Below are positions 19,152 to 28,051 of a DNA stretch of 64,000 nt, in pieces. The position numbers were made by a program, and so were the translations under genes. This DNA is from an uncultured Scytonema sp. (GTDB lineage: Bacteria; Cyanobacteriota; Cyanobacteriia; Cyanobacteriales; Nostocaceae). Numbering within the stretch: the stretch's first letter is position 1; each line of letters starts with the position of its first letter. Under the pieces are notes generated by a model that saw only the letters and a list, made by a program, of their open reading frames with translations, ran no database searches and was not told where the DNA came from. Where the stretch lies: contig CALMVQ010000377.1 of assembly GCA_937873135.1 (NCBI GenBank), positions 16,309-80,308 on the forward strand, in the 5' to 3' direction.

Positions 19152-22100
19152 TTATAATCCATTACCAATTAAAATAAATGGTGCCCAATAGTAAGGGTGA
19201 GCGAAGTTTGCACTCGTAGTTGTGTGTTGGCTTGGGTTACTTGATATTTGTTCTGGATTGATAGCGCCTCGCTTGAGATTTTCTAAAGTTATCTGTTTGC
19301 CATAAAGTAAAGTTAATTGAGCTAAACGTAGAGACTCGGCTTTTGTGGGTTGGGCAGATTGAGCGAGATTTTGATAGAAATGTTGCATTAATTCGCTGGT
19401 ACTTGTATCGCTGACTTGCCATAAAGAAGCCATGACTGCTTTCGCTCCACCGTTGAGGAAATAGTAAGCGACACTGGCAATTTCTACACCGTCTTGAAGA
19501 GGCGCAGCTAAAGCTGTTTGGCAAGCTGATAATACTACTAGGTGAATGTTGCTTAAACCTGTCAATGTTTCTATGTCAGAAATTGCGAGTTTGTCGCCAG
19601 TTCCTAATAAGAGATAGGATGCATCTTTGCTACCTGGAACAAAAGCACCGTGGGTAGCTAGATGTAATATTTTATATCCGGTGAGATTATCTCGTAAGCT
19701 ATGATAATCAAAGGCACTATTGAGGTACTCTTTTCCTGGATATATTCCTTGGTTACTAGTGTTAGTTTTGACAATTGCATTTAATTATTTGGGTACATTC
19801 TTCAATGCAGGGAAACCACCAACGGCATTACTGACTCCCATCGCCAACACGGAATTATTTTGGGTTCCGATGGATAGTTTATCGCGTACATTAGTTAAAT
19901 CGGCTGACAGGACATTATGAGTGGTATAGTTTTCTATGAGATATTGTTTGCCATCAAACAAAGCACTCATGGGAACATAGCGTGTCTCTCTATCAAGCGC
20001 GAAAACTAGATTTTTGACTTGATTTTTCTTAAGTTCGGTTTCGAGAGGTTTGATTAACCAATTGTATAATTTTTGACTGACTGGTTGTACTTTAGCAATA
20101 TCTGCAGAACCACAAATACGCTTTTCACACTCTTCCATCAAATCGCGAAACTCTTTGACTGTTTTTCCTAATTCTGCGCGTTTGACTGGAATTTCAAATT
20201 TCTGAGCGGCATTACCAGAGTACAACAATAACCAGAGTTTATCGTCTAGTACTAAAGGGTAAATCATCACCGTACCTGGCTGTTTAACAATTTCCCTGAC
20301 TGTTGCTAGTTTACTAGGGTCAAAAGCACTTTTGTCATTAGTGATACGCGAGCTAATTTCCTTGTCTCTTGTCTTTAATTCTTGATTATACTTCCTAAGC
20401 ACTGCCTCAAGTTTGTCATTGAGTTGAGTTTTTTGTGGACAATTTTTTTGTTCGCACTCCCTAATCTGTATTCCTAAAGCAATGATTGATGGATTAGGAG
20501 CCGCAATTTGTGATTCAATGGAAGTTAAGGGAAGCTTTGGCGTGTTACTGGCTGTGTTTCCTCGCGTTGACACTTCTTTGATTTCTTGTGTTTTTAAAAG
20601 TTCGAGTACCTGCGTCGCGTCTTGTTCTCTTCCTTGAGAAAGTAATAAGTTAGCGTACTGACGGTAAATATCAGCTATTTTTAACTTGTTAAAATCAACT
20701 GTTGAATTAATAAATGAGTTTTGTAATTCGGGTGGCAAACCTTGAATTCCATGCCGTACTTCCTCTATTTTATTGATGTACTGTTTGTAGTAGGTGACAG
20801 CAATGTTTGGCTGATTTAAAGACTGGTAAACATTAGCTAATCCAGCATAAATTCCTGCATCTGTACCTGTAACTTGATTATCTGTGGTGATGGAGAGTGC
20901 TTGTTGATAAGCAATAATCGCCTGTTGTTTTCGTCCAAATTTTTTGTGCAAATCTCCAATTAGATTCAGCGCGGTTTTTTCCCAAACAGGATTTTGAGTT
21001 TGACGAGCAAATGTCAAAAAAGTTTGAGCTTCTGCCATCGCTTTTGCATCATTACCCAACTCACCATAACCAATACTCAGCAATAGATGTGCAAAAGCTT
21101 GCAAACGCGGAACTTTAATTTCTTGGAATATCACCAGGGCTTGTTGGGATAATTCTACAGTTTTTTGTGGTTCGCCTTCACGAAAATAAGTATCTGCTTG
21201 AGCAAACAAGGCGATACCTTCGGTTTGCCGATTCTTCAGCTGCTGTGCTGTGGAGAGTGCTTGTTGGTAATAACTTCTGCTTTTATTGTAGTCTCCTAAG
21301 TTACTATAAATATCACCCAAATTAAAGAAGGACAATATCAACAGTGGGGAACTTTTCATATCTTGAGCAATTTTTAAACTTTGTTGCGTTGCTGCCAAAA
21401 CTTTTTGATAATTATGGAGTGAAGTGTAATAAGAGCCGAGACTATTTAGAGCAACTGATTCCAAACGCGGATTTTTTTGTTCTCCTGCTATCTTCAAACC
21501 TTGCTCGATAAATCCTTTGGCTTTTGGATAGTCGCCAACAATTTTGTAAGCATTACCCAAATTAATAAGTAACAGTGCTTCATCATCACGTTGGTTAATT
21601 TTCCGTGCCAATCTCAGATTTGGTTCTGCCACTGCAATAACTTTGCTATATTCTCCCAAGGCATCATACATTGCACTCAGCACAGATGTCGCGGCAACTT
21701 CTTTTCTAAATGATTGAATTTGACGTGATATCTCCAAGGCTTTTTGCGCTGCTTCAATTCCTTGCTCGTATTCTCCCCGGACTTCGTAGACGCGAGCAAC
21801 ATATAATAGCGATAGGGATTGCTTTTCAGGTTCTTGTCTTTTTTGTGCGATCGCCAGAGCTTGCTTTGTAGTCTCCAATGCTTTGGGCGTATCTCCCACT
21901 GCAATATAACTCTGACTTAAAGAACCTAAAGTAAAGATTTCATATGAGGGTAATTTAGTTTGTACTAATGCTAGGTTTTGTTGTGCGATCGCCAGAGCTT
22001 TTTGATTGTTTCCTTGCTTGTTGTAAATATCAGCTAGTAAGTCTAAACCCTCACGTTCTAATTCGGGGTTTTGCAGTTGCTTGGCAATTGCTAATATTTT

Positions 22101-22712
22101 TTCGGCTGATTCAAGCGCCAAAGAATAATTTCTCTGTCTTTCTTAAGCGGTACTCAGCTTCTGCAAAGCGTTTGCTTCGAGTACGGGATTTTTGATTTGT
22201 TCGGCGATCGCTAACGCCTGTTGACTGAGTTCAATTGCCTTGGGTAAATTCCTGAAACTCAAGTATTGTAAGGAAGCTAAATCTAACAACGCATCAACTT
22301 CGAGTTCTGGTTTTTTTAAGCTTTGCGCTTTTTTCAAAGCTTGTTGAGCAAAGTCAAGTGCCTGATCGTATTCTCCAAGATTATCCTTAGACTTACTTAT
22401 TCCTCGTAGAGCATCAAACTCCAATCTTAAAGCAGTTTCTCGTCGTTTTGGATGTAGTTTGTTAATCTCTACTTGTCGTGATGCAACTAAAGCTGGTTGA
22501 TTTGTCTCCCTTGCCTTTTGATGTTCTCCCTTTACATTATAGCTGCTAGCTAAATTGAGTAACTTAAGTGTCTCACTCAATTTATCCTTTTGTTCTCGGG
22601 CAATTTCCACCTCTCGCAAATCAATTTCAATAACTTTATTAGAGTATCCTTGAAGTTGTAGCATCAAGCTACGATCAAGCTTATAGTCAAGGTTGCACAA
22701 CACAAGTTCCAA
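19152..22712 (-). pseudogene. TPR-repeat CHAT-domain protease gene broken by two in-frame TAA codons
   Basis: One minus-strand frame covers the whole interval with only two interruptions: TAA at 22143-22145 (KLSTA*ERQRNYSLALESAE) and TAA at 19785-19787 (ALKNVPK*LNAIVKTNTSNQ). No frameshift is needed. The product would be about 1,186 residues: many TPR units over the first two thirds, then a CHAT peptidase domain (caspase-like clan) with its histidine in HLATHGAF and cysteine in VVLSACQTAL, ending YYWAPFILIGNGL. The catalytic residues lie beyond the second stop, so none of the partial products contains both TPRs and the active site. The extreme 5' end overlaps a plus-strand AbiE-like remnant, so the N-terminus may also have been lost. 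Restart codons exist after each stop (TTG at 22121, others near 19565). An intact relative is at 59576-62359. Confidence 0.85.
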
Positions 22713-22798
22713 CTGGACGAGTTGTTGGCGTTAAAAGACGTGTTTCGCGTAAAATTGGTTATGACGGTAAATATGTAACCTTTGAATACGTTTCCTAA
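22688..22798 (+). pseudogene. Possible C-terminal remnant of an AbiEi-like antitoxin
   Basis: A plus-strand frame ending in TAA at 22796-22798 reads QGCTTQVPTGRVVGVKRRVS and ends KYVTFEYVS. The TTQVPT...V...R pattern resembles the C-terminal part of AbiEi-type antitoxins. Its end overlaps the start of the AbiEii-like remnant, the usual AbiE gene order. No start or N-terminal domain is present. The call rests on this short stretch and its position. Confidence 0.35.
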
Positions 22799-22994
22799 CC
22801 CTGAACTTGTAGAAATTACAGCCAGTGACCTTGGTGTTGACCCTTCATTTGTTGAGAAAGATTGGTATGCTATGCGGATAATTGCAGCATTAAGGGACGT
22901 AATTTTTAATTATTCAAACTTTTCAGATTTAGTTCTTAGTACAGGATTTCACAAGTTCGTAGCGTTATTAAGCCTCTTAAAGCTTTACCAGTAG
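22782..22994 (+). pseudogene. N-terminal remnant of an AbiEii/AbiGii nucleotidyltransferase toxin
   Basis: The 70-codon frame reads FPNPELVEITASDLGVDPSF then VEKDWYAMRIIAAL, which is the conserved N-terminus of AbiEii family toxins (FVEKDWY). The next conserved element, the nucleotidyltransferase GGTSLSK...DIDF active-site region, is absent; after LSTGFHKFV the reading degenerates and stops. A TTG is the only start nearby. AbiEii transfers nucleotides in type IV TA systems, but this copy cannot be active. Confidence 0.6.
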
Positions 22995-23036
22995 GTGATT
23001 CAATTCGTCACGGATTTATGAAATGCTGTACTTAGT

Positions 23037-23276
23037 GTGATGGGCAAAGATATAGAGGGCAACAGAGGAAAAATTAAATCATCAGCCAACTCCGAAGTAG
23101 AATTGTTGCAAAAAATGTTGCTAACACTAGAAGATGATTCTTTATATGATAATGAATACCAGCAATTTGTTACAGGAATGTCTTACGCTGTAGAAGACGA
23201 ATGCGCCACTTTTTATGAAGCTATAGACGTTGTTAAAAGCATAATTAGCAGAATTCAATCAGAAAAACAAATATAA
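23037..23276 (+). CDS. Hypothetical protein, possibly the C-terminal remnant of the AbiEii gene
   Basis: A 79-codon frame beginning at an ATG-like codon at 23037 encodes an acidic, helical segment (SEVELLQKMLLTLEDDSLYD ... FYEAIDVVKSIISRI). The helical C-terminus with a closing amphipathic helix resembles the ends of AbiEii proteins (EIxxxLKxLExxI pattern), and the position is right for an internal deletion. It could equally be an independent small protein. No family can be assigned with confidence. Confidence 0.35.
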   Translation: MMGKDIEGNRGKIKSSANSEVELLQKMLLTLEDDSLYDNEYQQFVTGMSYAVEDECATFYEAIDVVKSIISRIQSEKQI

Positions 23277-23348
23277 GTGGGTGACACCCAGAATCATTTT
23301 TTTCGCAGAAGTTCAATTCCAGAAAGAGTGCGGCTCTATACCATAGCT

Positions 23349-23447
23349 ATGCTGGGACTAACTTTAGAGCAAACTAGGGTTGATCAGGAAGCGAAAGCTG
23401 AGGCATCTGGCTGGGGTTGCTTTCTGTATGTGTATGAGTCATGGTGA
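23349..23447 (+). pseudogene. Possible Rpn-family transposase/nuclease remnant
   Basis: A 32-codon frame reads MLGLTLEQTRVDQEAKAEAS and then stops. The phrase resembles the C-terminal helix of Rpn (PD-(D/E)XK recombination-promoting nuclease) proteins, which read roughly MLGLxxLxxTRVYQEAKEEG. The nuclease domain is missing. The surrounding 23277-23680 region contains no other gene I can support. Confidence 0.35.
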
Positions 23448-23680
23448 TATCGCAATTGATCACAATCTAAGCGGAGTCTTTCCTCTACGTAACGCTCAAT
23501 AGTTCGCTACTATTAAAGTTGAGCAGTGATGTGTAGAACATTTGCGGAAAAATGATGGTTTAGCCCGATTTGACGGTGATCGCCTCACAGTATCTCTACA
23601 ACTTCCAAACTGTAGAGGATTTGCGTAAATGGAGTTTCTCGCGTTGTAGTCATTTGTAAAACCGTTTATCCTTCAGCACC

Positions 23681-25366
23681 ATGCACGTTTATTGCAGTAA
23701 ACAACACGCAAATAAAGGGACTAACCGCTTTTGTTCCCAGTGTGGTGAAACGTTACCTCTACCAGTGGGGCAGATGCTCGAGAACAGATACCGGATTGTA
23801 CGTCTGTTAGGGCATGGCGGTTTTGGACGTACTTACTTAGCCGAAGACATTAAACAATCCAACCAAAAGTGCGTACTCAAGGAATTTGCACCCCAGGTAG
23901 AACAACAGCAGGATTTACAAAAAGCGAAAGAACTGTTTGAACGCGAAGCTAGTGTCCTAAAAAAACTCGATCATCCGCAAATTCCACATTTCCACGCCTC
24001 GCTGCAAGTGAAATCACTAGACAAAGATTTTTTCTTTCTAGTACAGGATTATATCGAAGGAGAAAACTACTGGGAGTTGTTAGAAAACCGTAACAGCAAA
24101 GGACAGACTTTTAGTGAGGAAGAAGTCATAACGTTGCTGCAACAGATTTTGCCTGTATTGTCTTACATCCACTCACTTGATGTCGTACACCGTGATCTCT
24201 CTCCTGATAACTTGATTTTACGGAGTTCAGATAATTTGCCAGTGTTGATTGATTTTGGTGGTGTTAAGCAATTACCAGCAAGTAAAGGTTTTTGGTTTAC
24301 CCAGCTTGTGGGAAATCGTACTTTGTTGGGAAAGAAAGGTTATGCGCCAGAGGAACAACTCCGGCAGGGACAAGCTTATCCAAGTAGCGATTTATACTCT
24401 TTAGCTGTGACGGTGTTAGTGTTGCTGACTGGTAAAGAACCACAAAAACTCTACGAAAGCTATCAGGGGGAATGGCGTTGGGGAGAGGAAATCAACGTCA
24501 GCCCTAAATTAGAAGCCGTGTTAAAAAAGATGCTGGCTTACAAACCTAACGATCGCTACCAAACAGCCGAACAAGTTCTCCACGATTTACAGTCGCCTCC
24601 TGCTGCCAAACCGACAAATTCCTATCTCACTAAGCTCAAAACTATGGTGGCTGCACCTGGGCGAAAACATGTCAAGGCTGCAGCTAGTCAACTCCACAAC
24701 AAAACTCAAGCAATAGTTCAAGCAATACCCTTACCTGTTTGGCTTCGCCCTTTTGCGATTAGTCTTGTCGGCACAAGTGTCGTGATTTTGACTTTTGCTG
24801 GCACTTGGGCAGTCGTCACCGCTGTAGTTCACAGTGTCTCTTCTATTACCATACCTAAAATATCACTGCCAATTCCGCAAAAAACAAATTCCCCTAAAGA
24901 ACCAGCAAACAACGCAGAACCCAGTCGCATCAGTCAAATATCAAGTCATCGCCAAAAGTTAGAAATTCCCAACAGTTTCTTTAATCAGACAGTTAATGAA
25001 ATTTTTTATACTAAGCATCCAGAAGCGCGGGGACGCAGTCTTACGGGGAGTTCAGAAGATACAGCCTTACGGAAGGAGTGGTTTGATATTGCCGAAGACT
25101 TGCTGAATAAACTAGAACAGGCTGACATCGGTACAACAGCTCGCCATAAACTAGGAAGCTACACTCCACAAGACTATACTGTTTGGAAGCAAAAAGCGCA
25201 AGCAGGAAGTTTAGGGAACTACACTATCAATCAACTTGACAAAGACACCTATCAGAAATTTGATAGTCTTTTCCCAGGTCAACAACATGGGAAACTAAGT
25301 CTACGTACTTTCGCTCAAATTTGGTATGCGATGGCAGATGAACAAGTCAGTAAACGAGAAAAATAA
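23681..25366 (+). CDS. Ser/Thr protein kinase with N-terminal zinc-ribbon-like segment and membrane anchor
   Basis: A 561-residue eukaryotic-like kinase of the cyanobacterial Spk type. Residues 1-25 carry Cys at CSKQ and a CSQC pair, a degenerate zinc ribbon. The kinase domain spans about 35-300: glycine loop LGHGGFGRTY, ATP-binding Lys in CVLKEF, catalytic loop VVHRDLSPDN near 168, LIDFGGVKQ near 190 (DFG present) and GYAPEEQ. One hydrophobic segment follows near 358-390, then an extracytoplasmic tail of about 150 residues with an undefined helical domain. A role in signalling at the membrane is expected; the substrate is unknown. It converges on pgk, with a 32-bp palindrome between them. 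Confidence 0.92.
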   Translation: MHVYCSKQHANKGTNRFCSQCGETLPLPVGQMLENRYRIVRLLGHGGFGRTYLAEDIKQSNQKCVLKEFAPQVEQQQDLQKAKELFEREASVLKKLDHPQIPHFHASLQVKSLDKDFFFLVQDYIEGENYWELLENRNSKGQTFSEEEVITLLQQILPVLSYIHSLDVVHRDLSPDNLILRSSDNLPVLIDFGGVKQLPASKGFWFTQLVGNRTLLGKKGYAPEEQLRQGQAYPSSDLYSLAVTVLVLLTGKEPQKLYESYQGEWRWGEEINVSPKLEAVLKKMLAYKPNDRYQTAEQVLHDLQSPPAAKPTNSYLTKLKTMVAAPGRKHVKAAASQLHNKTQAIVQAIPLPVWLRPFAISLVGTSVVILTFAGTWAVVTAVVHSVSSITIPKISLPIPQKTNSPKEPANNAEPSRISQISSHRQKLEIPNSFFNQTVNEIFYTKHPEARGRSLTGSSEDTALRKEWFDIAEDLLNKLEQADIGTTARHKLGSYTPQDYTVWKQKAQAGSLGNYTINQLDKDTYQKFDSLFPGQQHGKLSLRTFAQIWYAMADEQVSKREK

Positions 25367-25370
25367 GTTC

Positions 25371-25402
25371 GTAGTTGCGCTTTAGCGCTAAAGCGCAACT
25401 AC
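25371..25402. repeat. Perfect 32-bp palindrome, copy 2 of the GTAGTTGCGC family
   Basis: GTAGTTGCGCTTTAGC is followed directly by its reverse complement GCTAAAGCGCAACTAC, with no loop. It lies between the convergent kinase and pgk genes and could act as a shared terminator. The outer arms match the copy at 19057-19103. Confidence 0.8.
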
Positions 25403-25412
25403 AAACTATGAC

Positions 25413-26612
25413 TTATGCATCATTTAAAGCAGCGATACCGGGTAACACCTTACCTTCGAGTAACTCCAAGCTTGCACCCCCGCCAGTAGAGATGTGACTC
25501 ATTTGATCTGCTAAGCCGACTTTTTCCACAGCCGCAACAGAGTCGCCACCGCCAATAATTGTGGTAGCGCCTGTTTTACTGATATCGGCTAAGGTGTGGG
25601 CGATCGCTTCCGTACCTGCAGCAAACTTATCAAACTCAAACACACCCATAGGGCCATTCCAAATCACCGACTTGCAGTCAGCAAGAGCTTCTTGGAACAT
25701 TTTAACTGAGTCTGGACCAATATCTAAGCCCATCCAGCCTTCAGGGATATTGTCAATGCTGACAATTTGCGAATTGGCATCTTTGTCAAATTTATCTGCC
25801 ACAAGCACATCTGTAGGAAGCAGCAAGGTAACACCACGTTCTTTTGCTTTTGCTTCCAAAGATTTTGCCAGTTCTAGCTTATCTTCTTCCACCAGTGATT
25901 TACCGACATTCAAACCACGAGCTTTGTAGAAGGTGAAAATCATTCCACCACCCAGCAGCAGCTTGTCGCATTTGTCTAGGAGAGTTTCAATCACACCAAT
26001 TTTACTAGAAACTTTGGAACCGCCGATAATTGCCGCCAAAGGACGTTGGGGATTTTCAATAGCATTTTGCAGGTACTGTAATTCCTTCTCGATCAAATAA
26101 CCACCAACAGAAGGACTGAGGTAGTGAGTCACGCCTTCTGTAGAAGCATGGGCACGGTGTGCGGTACCGAAAGCATCATTGACGTATAAATCGGCATTTG
26201 CTGCCAGTTTTTTCGCAAATTCTGAGTCGTTTGCCTCCTCCTCTTTGTAAAATCGCACATTTTCCAATAACAGAACTTGTCCGTTTTGTAAAGCTCCCAC
26301 TTTGGTAGCAACTTCGTCACCAATAGAGTCATCACACTTGACGACTTCTTGTCCCAGTAACTCGGAGAGGCGCTTGGCAACTGGAGTTAGGCGTAATTTG
26401 TCATCCACACCTTTGGGACGCCCAAAATGACTGACTAAAATCACCTTAGCTCCCTTCTGCATCAAGTCCTGGATAGTTGGTAACGCCGCCCGGATACGAG
26501 TGTCGTCCGTAATATTACCACCCTCTACAGGCACGTTAAAATCAACCCGTACCAAAGCACGCTTACCTGATAAATCCGCTGCAGATAAATTTGCTAAAGT
26601 TTTCTTGGACAC
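25413..26612 (-). CDS. pgk: Phosphoglycerate kinase
   Basis: Catalyses the reversible transfer of phosphate between 1,3-bisphosphoglycerate and ADP in glycolysis and the Calvin cycle. Landmarks are the signature [20 protein letters not shown], the SHFGRPKG region, the [20 protein letters not shown] loop and the C-terminal [13 protein letters not shown] and [16 protein letters not shown] motifs. The true start is the GTG at 26612 (product begins [13 protein letters not shown]), placed behind a perfect AGGAGG site; the open frame upstream to 26708 is not coding. This gives 399 residues, normal for bacterial Pgk. It is divergent from a universal stress protein gene, 88 bases apart. Confidence 0.98.
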   Translation of the reverse strand: MSKKTLANLSAADLSGKRALVRVDFNVPVEGGNITDDTRIRAALPTIQDLMQKGAKVILVSHFGRPKGVDDKLRLTPVAKRLSELLGQEVVKCDDSIGDEVATKVGALQNGQVLLLENVRFYKEEEANDSEFAKKLAANADLYVNDAFGTAHRAHASTEGVTHYLSPSVGGYLIEKELQYLQNAIENPQRPLAAIIGGSKVSSKIGVIETLLDKCDKLLLGGGMIFTFYKARGLNVGKSLVEEDKLELAKSLEAKAKERGVTLLLPTDVLVADKFDKDANSQIVSIDNIPEGWMGLDIGPDSVKMFQEALADCKSVIWNGPMGVFEFDKFAAGTEAIAHTLADISKTGATTIIGGGDSVAAVEKVGLADQMSHISTGGGASLELLEGKVLPGIAALNDA

Positions 26613-26617
26613 AGTAC

Positions 26618-26626
26618 TGCCTCCTG
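26618..26626 (-). promoter_or_regulatory. Strong ribosome binding site deciding the pgk start
   Basis: On the minus strand AGGAGGCAG precedes the GTG start codon of pgk with ordinary spacing. It supports GTG at 26612 over the longer frame that starts at 26708 and overlaps the divergent usp gene. Confidence 0.75.
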
Positions 26627-26700
26627 ATTGCGTTTTTGTTATGTTTTTTAAGTAGACCCTTCCAGATTTTACCGGAGTCGGGGGTGCGGAGGTGAAACCA

Positions 26701-27108
26701 ATGTTCAAGACCGTTCTATTTCCAATCGATCAAAGCCGAGAAACACGCGAAGCAGCCGACGTGGTTGCCAACGTTGTGCAAAAGTACGGCAGTCGCTTAG
26801 TACTCCTGAGTGTGGTTGAGGAACCCGCCTCAGATACGCCCAGTGGAGATGTTATGTCATCACCACAGACAGTTGCCCAACTGCTAGAAAATGCCAAATC
26901 TGTATTTTCTCAGCAGGGAATTCAAGCCGAAACCATTGAAAGGCAAGGCAATCCCGCTTTCACTATCTGCGATGTTGCGGATGAGATGGAGGCAGATTTA
27001 ATCGTTATGGGCTGTCGGGGACTAGGCTTAACTGACGAGGGGATCAATGAAAGCGTGACTAACCGCGTGATCAACCTTTCTCCTTGTCCGGTACTGGTTG
27101 TGCCGTGA
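26701..27108 (+). CDS. Universal stress protein (UspA family)
   Basis: A single Usp domain of 135 residues. The N-terminal [20 protein letters not shown] and C-terminal [15 protein letters not shown]...[18 protein letters not shown] are family standard. The ATP-binding class has G-2x-G-9x-G(S/T); here [21 protein letters not shown] is close but lacks the strict spacing, so nucleotide binding is uncertain. ATG at 26701 has a GGAGGTG site in front and is preferred to the GTG at 26692. It is divergent from pgk and followed by a 12-bp hairpin. Confidence 0.92.
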   Translation: MFKTVLFPIDQSRETREAADVVANVVQKYGSRLVLLSVVEEPASDTPSGDVMSSPQTVAQLLENAKSVFSQQGIQAETIERQGNPAFTICDVADEMEADLIVMGCRGLGLTDEGINESVTNRVINLSPCPVLVVP

Positions 27109-27132
27109 AGAGTTAGGAGTATAAAATCAGTT

Positions 27133-27168
27133 TGTCGGGTGCGTTAATACTGTTTGACGCACCCGACA
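27133..27168. terminator. Bidirectional hairpin terminator between usp and the PIN gene
   Basis: A perfect 12-bp stem TGTCGGGTGCGT (27133-27144) with ACGCACCCGACA (27157-27168) and a 12-base loop. It lies between two convergent genes. A-rich sequence to the left and T-rich to the right make it plausible for both strands. Confidence 0.7.
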
Positions 27169-27177
27169 GATTGTTGA

Positions 27178-27633
27178 TTACTCAGTTATTTTAAAGTCTT
27201 CAAGCACCAACACGGGCAATTCTGTGATGCGCTTAAGAATTGCATCATTAGTCAGAAATACGTCACATCTTGCTGCTAGAGCGACAGCAATTTGAAAAGC
27301 ATCGGGTAATTGTATATTGTATCTAGCACGTATTTGAGCAGCTTCTAATATCACATTCTGTTTGTCAATTAGCACAAACTCAATATTGTTATTGTCGGTG
27401 ATTAATTCAATGAAGTCTTGCTGTAATTGTGTTTGCCCTAAACTATAGGGACGAACTAAGCATTCAGCTAAAGTAATAGGTGAAGCAACACCCATCAGAA
27501 AACTATTTTGTAAAAGCTCAAATACCTCTCTAACAGCTGCAAAGTATTGTGGGTGCTGCTCAACAAAGTAAATCACGGGCGCAGTATCCAGAAAGAGTCG
27601 TCTTACGCCCTCTAAACTATCTGTAATCTTCAC
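27178..27633 (-). CDS. PIN domain toxin (VapC-like)
   Basis: A 151-residue PIN domain RNase. Acidic active-site positions are visible at LFLDTAPVIYFVEQHPQY, then SPITLAECLVRPYSL, QLPDAFQIAVALAARCD and FLTNDAILKRI. It is the second gene of a two-gene unit; its ATG overlaps the stop of the antitoxin gene by four bases, as in classical vapBC operons. It would cut a specific RNA when released from its antitoxin. Both genes appear intact, in contrast to the damaged module near 57.6-58.3 kb. Confidence 0.88.
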   Translation of the reverse strand: MKITDSLEGVRRLFLDTAPVIYFVEQHPQYFAAVREVFELLQNSFLMGVASPITLAECLVRPYSLGQTQLQQDFIELITDNNNIEFVLIDKQNVILEAAQIRARYNIQLPDAFQIAVALAARCDVFLTNDAILKRITELPVLVLEDFKITE

Positions 27634-27890
27634 TCCTCTTTCCTTGATTGCATTTTTTCAATTTCAGGTTCTAGAGGCTCTCCGCTACGTATACGTCTGA
27701 CGTACTCCTGAGCATCGATCCCTCCCAAGTGATTCGGTGCAATTCCTGCAAATTCCATCACGTTACGGCGGGGTTTACGTTTGATTTCGCAACGTTGCAG
27801 TCTTTGTGTGAGGTAAGCGATGAGAGACAATTGCTCATCAGGTGTGAGTGCATCTGCTTGTCTCATTAACTCAATTAATTCTTTAGACAC
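27630..27890 (-). CDS. Antitoxin partner of the PIN toxin
   Basis: An 86-residue protein with an N-terminal helical segment (MSKELIELMRQADALTPDEQ, LSLIAYLTQRLQ) and a basic-to-acidic C-terminal region (YVRRIRSGEPLEPEIEKM). This is a common antitoxin class upstream of cyanobacterial PIN genes. The stop codon overlaps the toxin start (ATGA). It should bind and inhibit the toxin and probably autoregulate the operon, both inferred from family behaviour. Confidence 0.8.
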   Translation of the reverse strand: MSKELIELMRQADALTPDEQLSLIAYLTQRLQRCEIKRKPRRNVMEFAGIAPNHLGGIDAQEYVRRIRSGEPLEPEIEKMQSRKEE

Positions 27891-28051
27891 TTAGGCTACT
27901 TCTCCTACGCTTACTTAAAGTTTACTAATTGTGTAGAAATTTGCCATAGACAATGCTTGTTGTGATCGCTCAGAATTCAATGTATTTAACTTGCTCTTAA
28001 GACTTCACCAGAAGACGCACAGAACAGGTACATTTTCTCTCTTCCTCTCCC

